The position numbers and the translations under genes were made by a program. A stretch of DNA of 64,000 nucleotides from Lycium barbarum (Eukaryota > Streptophyta > Magnoliopsida > Solanales > Solanaceae): positions 168,033,713-168,097,712 of the forward strand of contig NC_083337.1 in the NCBI RefSeq assembly GCF_019175385.1, written 5' to 3'. Below are positions 58,571 through 64,000 of the stretch, in pieces. The notes under the pieces were generated by a model. The model made no database searches, was not told the DNA's origin, and saw only the letters and a list, made by a program, of their open reading frames with translations. Within the stretch, counting starts at the first letter, position 1; every line of letters starts with the position of its first letter.

Positions 58571-59943
58571 TTAATTCCAATCACCACGACCAATTATGGG
58601 GTACACAAGCTCTAGATTTAAGGCATATGCAATACTCGGAGCAGTTACAGTGAACTCTTTCTTCCATGAATTTAAGCTACTCAGATCATCATCAATATTA
58701 TTGTTGGCAACATATACGTTGATCAAGAGGGAGCAAATAGGAACACAATTTATGATTATCAAACAAAGCCTTCCACCCTTTTCTGCTATGCTTGTTACAC
58801 AATTTTTCGGGCTTTCAATTGGAACCACAATCATATCAAATTCTTCCTTAGTTACATCAAAACAAATGAGAGTTTTTGTCTTAATTTCATCAATTTTATG
58901 TCTGTCGGTATAAGTATAAATTTGTGCGTACCAGTATAATGCCCCTTTCACATAGGCAACTGTCTGAACATCTGAAAAACAATGAGGAATTTCTTTCAAA
59001 GGCCTCCATGAATGATCAGTTCCAATAGTGAAAACCGAAGGTTTAGTCTCTTTCAAGTTTGTATCATTAAGAACAACCACCTTGTATTCATACGAAAGTG
59101 GGCAAAATCCAAAGCCCACAGTTATAGGTATATCCCGCATACCTGTTATATAAGTACCAGTAGAATAAAGCAGAATCATGAAAAGGCTTTGAGAATTGTA
59201 TGTAGAGTTTAACTTATATACATTGACGGTGTAAAGAGTTTTTACACTAGTATTTCACCCTAAAGATATCTACAGATAACCCTCCATAAAGAGTGTGATT
59301 TTGTAATCTTGAAAAGAAAGGAGGCTATCGTGGATAAATGTTGACAGTTGGTGAACTTTGGCTTAAAAAGACTATAAAAGAGCCTTTCCAGGATCCCCAC
59401 AGAAAATTATAAAACTGAGAATAAATACCTAGATATATATTCTTTGGAGTTGTGAGATACTCTTTAGTGACAGGATTGAAGACATGGAAACAAGCATGAT
59501 CAAACTGAGACAAAAAAACAGATGAAACCATTCACAGAATTGACCCTCATCATGCGCATCCAAGGAAAAAATTTCTGGCCCAATAGTACATCTTTTGCTG
59601 TGTATAAGTGTTTAGTCTTCCAATCTCAGAATTGATGATGATTTTGATCATAACTACTGTGCCACTCCAAGGAAGAAACTCTAACAGAATGTTGATCATC
59701 ATCGTCCATAGAAATTACAACTGCTTCAAGTTGCGAGAATGATGACGACTTTATTTTGTGCTCAATGTGTGAGTAGGCAAATCTCCCACTATATATAATT
59801 GAACACCACAGCATACATACCATCTTTAATTTTTCAGCCAAATCTTGGCCAGGCACTCTTCGTAATATCTCACTAACAACTTCTTTGGGTATAAAAATGA
59901 CATCTTGCTTTTCCTTTCCCTTGCTTCTTTTGGATAACTGCAT
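58571..59943 (-). pseudogene. F-box / F-box-associated protein, frame broken
   Basis: F-box proteins serve as substrate adaptors of SCF ubiquitin ligases. An N-terminal F-box (IPKEVVSEILRRVPGQDLAEKLKMVCMLWCSII) is encoded from 59943. The frame stops after NHHQF near 59626. An F-box-associated segment continues in other frames: FDHACFHVFNPVTKEYL at about 59500, then GFGFCPLSYEYKVVVLND, GALYWYAQI and TLICFDVTKEEFD down to a stop at 58571. At least two frame changes occur in the linker between 59630 and 59480, where FFVSV and QFDHAC overlap in different frames. Introns could explain part of this, but I found no clear GT-AG pair that restores a frame. Most likely a pseudogene. Confidence 0.7.
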
Positions 59944-61059
59944 TCTTTCTTTCTACAGTCCCTACTAATCCAGACAGAATAAGGTCAGGCATTTAAATAA
60001 TTGACTATTAGTTCATCGATAATAACAAAACAAATAATGATAAAGTTCTGTTCTTGCACTTCTGCAACTAAATTTATTGTCAACAAGAAACAAAATAAAC
60101 ATCTGAGAACGTTTTCACACAAAAATATTGAAATCAATCATTTAAATGATTAGTATAGACTGAAGTTTGAAGAAAGTTTTCCACTTTTCCGGTTACAAGT
60201 GTTTGTTGTGCCAAACCACTAAATACACCAACGAAATGGACGTAATGACACTCCATCCAATTAATTTAGTAAAAATGAACAATTTCATCATTTGCCTGTA
60301 AAAAATATATTTTGGCAAGATATGCTAGGTTAAAAATGTCATAAGATATATATAATTAAGTAAAGAGGCAAAAAGTACTTTCTTTTTGAAAGGATATATA
60401 TAAAAGAGAACGGTTGTCAAGGAAATAAATCAAATGTAAATATACAAAACAAAGCAAAGAATCACCGAACCTTGCAAATCAAATTCTAGAAATAGCTTTG
60501 TCTTGTTCCAGTCACAACTTAATTCTTATATCTGCAAGGAATCGAAATGGATAGTTTAGTAGTTGGAGCATATATATTAAGTAGAATTATTTTCCATCCA
60601 AAGAGAGATCAGATTTCGATATTATGCAGCTTAAATCTCAAGTTTTAAGTAATGAAAAAACATTGCAACCTCTTCTATCCCTACTTTGGTGGAAGTAGAT
60701 AATTCAATGTGATCCTAGCAAAGCAAAAGAATAGGTCTTCCTTCTGAATGTGTAAACTAGGGAAAAATAAAATAAACAACAAAGGAGTTCTAATTAAGTT
60801 TGAAAATTAAAAATGCAGAAATATTACTTGTATAAATACGGAGTCTATGATGAAAAATACCGAATTTATTTAATTTTGTTTAGAAATGTAAAAATGAAAA
60901 AAAAAAAATGTAGAGATTCACGGGCATATGTAAGGAACAAATTTCTTGGTATCGTGCAATTGTATTGTGCTACAATCAGAGTATCTTTTCTTTTTCTTTT
61001 GGGTGGAAAACAATCAGAGTAATCATCCACAGTAAAGATTGTACTAACCACATGGAAGA
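59944..61059. other. Intergenic
   Basis: AT-rich sequence upstream of the F-box relic. No gene, RNA or transposon end supported. Confidence 0.4.
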
Positions 61060-62374
61060 GCAGTTGATCTCTTTGTCAACTTGTCCGATATGTCATACTT
61101 CAAAGAAAAATCATTGCTGCACTACCAAACCATAAGTAAAATCATTGCTGCACTACCAAATCATAAGTAAATGATGAAACTAATATGCCCTTTGTTTCTT
61201 ACGGCAGAGTAAGGAATGATATTATTGGCAGAATCTACCAAAAAATTTGGCATGTCTGTTTTAATATTCAATTTCAAATGTTGGTGTTCATCCAATTGGC
61301 GTTTGTGTCGTCTCTTGATTCCATCTCTAAACAGAGTGCTTCCTGGATTTTTAGCTTCCGCCAAATTATAGAATTCAATTCACATATCCACTCCAATGAT
61401 TAGACTGTGACATATCAAGAGTATCCAAGGGAAGACATGATGAGAACCTTTAAGCTATGATTTGGAACTAGTCCTTCACATCATCGCATGCACCTAAATG
61501 AAAAACGTACGAGCAGTAGCTTCAGTTTTAGAATTAACTCCGACCTTAACATGCCAGTAGCGTGTAAAGAATTCTAAGTTAAAGGTCAAAATTACAAAGT
61601 GAGCTTAAATTTGCTAAAGCCAGCAAATACTAAAATTTTTATTTCGTACCAATTTCCACATGTAATATGCTTAGAAGTGCCCCATTTATTGACAGAAGTT
61701 TACCTTCTTTGCGATGGAACAAAAGCCATTTTCAAGTGAATGCTCAGCATATGACTGGTTTCTTTTTGCTCTCTCACAAGCAATGCCTCAATCTCAAGGC
61801 CAAGCACTCTGTGGATACCCAACGGTTAAGATCACGAGTTTGGAATCATCAGTTGTGGTTTCTTAAAGCTTTTCACACCATAGGATATGCGTACCACTTT
61901 GGATCCCCAAAATGTTTGAGACACTTTAACATCTGATAAATTTTGTATATGCATCTTTCACAAGTTTCAAAAAGATAAATTTAAGCCATGATGTGATGTA
62001 TCTAGTATATTAAATAAACTTCAACAACTACATTGACATTCTGTTGAAGACTACAACAACAACAGCAGCAGCAACAACATCCGTTGAAGAATACAGTTAA
62101 CTCATAATCTCATGCTCAGTACAATCATCAAATTAATTTAATCTTCTAACTGCTTCAAAGAAAAGGACGAGGTGTACAGTAATAATCTACCTTGAAATCT
62201 AGACAATTATTACATGAATATGGCCATGAATCATCAAACTAATTTATTCTTCTAACTGCTTCAGAGAAGTTTAATTTAAGCAATCAGGTATATAGTATCA
62301 GATTAGTATTATTCCTTCATTACACGTATTGGATAGTCAATGGTTCTCGTGTTCCTATATTTGCTTCTACTGAG
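61060..62374 (-). pseudogene. Decayed partial duplicate of the DFO-like gene
   Basis: Matches parts of 51930-55555. Exon 5-like sequence lies at 61200-61366 (FRDGIKRRHKRQLDEHQHLKL). Exon 3-like sequence lies at 61703-61812, with an internal loss of about 40 bases and small indels. Intron 2-like sequence runs to 62374, where the copia element cuts it. Exons 1, 2 and 4 and the intron-4 transposon are missing. It cannot code for the protein. Confidence 0.85.
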
Positions 62375-62978
62375 TGTGGAGTCCAGTCACCTATCCCATA
62401 TTTTAAGAAAGGAAGATTTTTCTTCTTTTGACAAATTATACATTGACAACAATTGTGGACTTGGCTAACAAGCCAATTTCTTTGTTCACATTTTCATGAT
62501 GTAAGCGCTTACCTCATCATAATCGTGATGTAAGCGCTTACCTCACCATAGGAAATTCATTCCTATAAATAGGCAGCTTATGGTTCATTTGTAACACACC
62601 AAAATCTCAAACAATACATTTGAGTGAGAGCAAAGTGAGGTATTCCCTAGACTGTAAGAAAATAGTCTGTGAAGAAAAATAGAGTGTGAGTGATATTGTA
62701 GTGAGGTGGGAAAATCAAAAGAGTGTTATTTCTTTTGAGGGTATAGTGGTCTTAGGAGTATTTGTACTCGTTACTACACAGTGTAAAATTCCTTACTATA
62801 GTGATATCAGCTGCTCCTCTTGGCCGTGGTTTTTCCCTTATTCAGAAGGGTTTCCACGGAAAATCTTGGTGTCATTATTGCTGCATTTTATTCTTGCTGA
62901 TTTAACCATAACTTAGTGTTCCGCGTTTATCACTAATACCGTGAATATTATTTTTGCGGATCTATTTTATTCCCATCA
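62375..62978 (+). repeat. 5' LTR of the copia element
   Basis: About 604 bp, starting TG and ending CA. A TATA box (TATAAATAG, 62564-62572) is followed by a plausible start near 62600. Upstream are two direct copies of TGATGTAAGCGCTTACCTCA (62497-62516 and 62526-62545), each containing the palindrome GTAAGCGCTTAC. Confidence 0.8.
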
Positions 62979-62980
62979 AG

Positions 62981-62993
62981 TGGTATCAGAGCC
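62981..62993 (+). other. Primer binding site, tRNA-iMet
   Basis: TGGTATCAGAGCC, two bases after the LTR end, matches the 3' end of plant initiator tRNA-Met used by copia elements. Confidence 0.92.
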
Positions 62994-63102
62994 AAGGTTC
63001 TGTCTGAGTATGCTCTGTGGTTGCAGCACAGTCTGAACTTCCACATCAGAAAAGAATTACTTTGGTCTTCGAATAAAATAGTATTTGTATTTGTGATAAA
63101 CG

Positions 63103-64000
63103 ATGGAAGCCAACACTAGTAGAATGGTTACTTTGAGTGACGTAAATTATGCCATTTGGAAGGGCAAAATGGAAGATTTGCTCTATGTCAAGAATTTTCA
63201 TCAACCTGTCTTTGGAAATAAAAAGCCTGATAATAAATCAGATGAAGAGTGGAATTTGTTGCATCGGCAGGTTTGCGGCTTTATTAGACAGTGGGTTGAC
63301 GATAATGTGTTGAACCATATTTCTGGAGAGACACATGCTCGGACCCTATGGGAGCATCTTGAAAGTTTGTATGCTCGAAAAACTGGTAATAACAAGATGT
63401 TTCTGATAAAGCAAATGCTGGGTTTAAAATACCACGATGGTTCCGCAATGACAGATCATCTGAATATTTTTCAGGGGATCATGAACCAGTTATCTGCTAT
63501 GGGTATTAATTTTGATGAAGAAATTCAAGGCTTGTTTCTACTTGGTTCCCTACCAGATTCTTGGGAAATTATTAGAACTTCATTATCAAATTCTGCTCCG
63601 GATGGTGTGATCTCTATGGATCTTGCCAAGAGCAGTCTTTTAAATGAAGAGATGAGAAGAAAATCTCAAGGTTCCTCCTCATCAGATGTCTTGGTGACTG
63701 ACACTAGAGGGAGAGGCAAGAATCGTGGTTCTCAAAATAGAGAACATCATAGAAGCAAATCCAGAAGCAGACTTAAAGATATTGACTGCTATCATTGCGG
63801 GAAAAAAGGGCACACAAAGAAGTTCTGCCGGATTTTGAAAAAAGAGAATAGAGAAAAGGAGGAAAAGAAAGAAGATGGCAATCGTGTTGCCGCTGTCACT
63901 ACAGAAGATCTTGTTACTGTCTTTGATGCGGATCTGATAAATATTGCTTGTGATGAGTCAAGCTGGGTTGTGGACAGTGGTGCCGCATCTCATGTGACAT
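63103..64000 (+). CDS. Copia gag-pol polyprotein (partial)
   Basis: The frame begins [20 protein letters not shown] and stays open to the window end (299 codons). The gag capsid part contains [20 protein letters not shown] and the zinc knuckle [14 protein letters not shown] (CX2CX4HX4C). It is followed by the start of the protease, [10 protein letters not shown], with the catalytic DSG. Integrase, RT and RNase H would follow beyond the window. No break is seen so far, so the element may be young. Confidence 0.92.
   Translation, partial: MEANTSRMVTLSDVNYAIWKGKMEDLLYVKNFHQPVFGNKKPDNKSDEEWNLLHRQVCGFIRQWVDDNVLNHISGETHARTLWEHLESLYARKTGNNKMFLIKQMLGLKYHDGSAMTDHLNIFQGIMNQLSAMGINFDEEIQGLFLLGSLPDSWEIIRTSLSNSAPDGVISMDLAKSSLLNEEMRRKSQGSSSSDVLVTDTRGRGKNRGSQNREHHRSKSRSRLKDIDCYHCGKKGHTKKFCRILKKENREKEEKKEDGNRVAAVTTEDLVTVFDADLINIACDESSWVVDSGAASHVT

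Larger units (their letters stand above)
62375..64000 (+). mobile_element. Ty1/copia retrotransposon (Tnt1/Tto1-like), 5' part
   Basis: The 5' LTR is about 62375-62978 (TGTGGAGTCC ... TTCCCATCA). The initiator-Met primer site TGGTATCAGAGCC follows at 62981. A gag-pol frame opens at 63103 and is uncut to the window edge. The left border is set by the point where similarity to the DFO duplicate stops. The rest of the element lies outside. Confidence 0.92.

Overview
This window is a nuclear segment of a flowering plant, most likely a member of the Solanaceae. Plant-type split genes, GT-AG introns of up to 3.9 kb and AT-rich intergenic DNA show the plant origin. The Solanaceae call rests on remembered MITE families (for example the TATGTTGCTCGGACT foldback) and a Tnt1/Tto1-like copia element, so it is an inference.

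Host genes, left to right: a six-exon laccase (+, 830-3075); a nine-exon plastid-type Shewanella-like phosphatase SLP1 (+, 11944-15771); tRNA-Gly(GCC) (-, 17116-17186); a two-exon mitoferrin-type mitochondrial carrier (-, 18071-22922); a two-exon UGT87A-like glycosyltransferase (-, 25408-28165); an LBD12-like LOB-domain transcription factor (-, 42067-43285); a five-exon DFO-like meiotic gene (-, 52056-56642); a broken F-box gene (-, 58571-59943); and a decayed partial duplicate of the DFO gene (61060-62374). SLP1, mitoferrin, UGT87A, LBD12 and DFO match neighbours that I recall on two Arabidopsis blocks (At1g07010-07060 and At2g30130-30160), so the gene order looks like an old conserved block inflated by transposons.

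Mobile DNA fills most of the rest. There is an apparently intact L1-type LINE with both ORFs open (4441-10423). An 8.6-kb Mutator-like element (28327-36910) has 209-bp terminal inverted repeats, a 10-bp target duplication and a cargo gene for a plant mobile domain (PMD/MAIN-like) protein. That cargo gene is itself split by a 3.3-kb solo LTR and carries frameshifts. A second long-TIR Mutator-like element (48607-50860) shares the GAGTCCGG terminus and 10-bp duplication. Two more long-TIR elements (52493-53883 and 56859-57340) have 9-bp duplications of almost the same sequence. A hAT-like 1-kb element, a hAT MITE with a perfect 8-bp duplication, a CACTA MITE, several Stowaway MITEs and other foldbacks are also present. 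A Ty1/copia element (5' LTR, primer site, gag, start of protease) begins at 62375 and runs off the window.

The host genes act in unrelated pathways (lignin/phenolic oxidation, plastid dephosphorylation, mitochondrial iron import, small-molecule glycosylation, organ-boundary transcription, meiotic break formation). There is no operon-like logic. The most novel object is the PMD-carrying terminal-inverted-repeat element and its GAGTCCGG relative.
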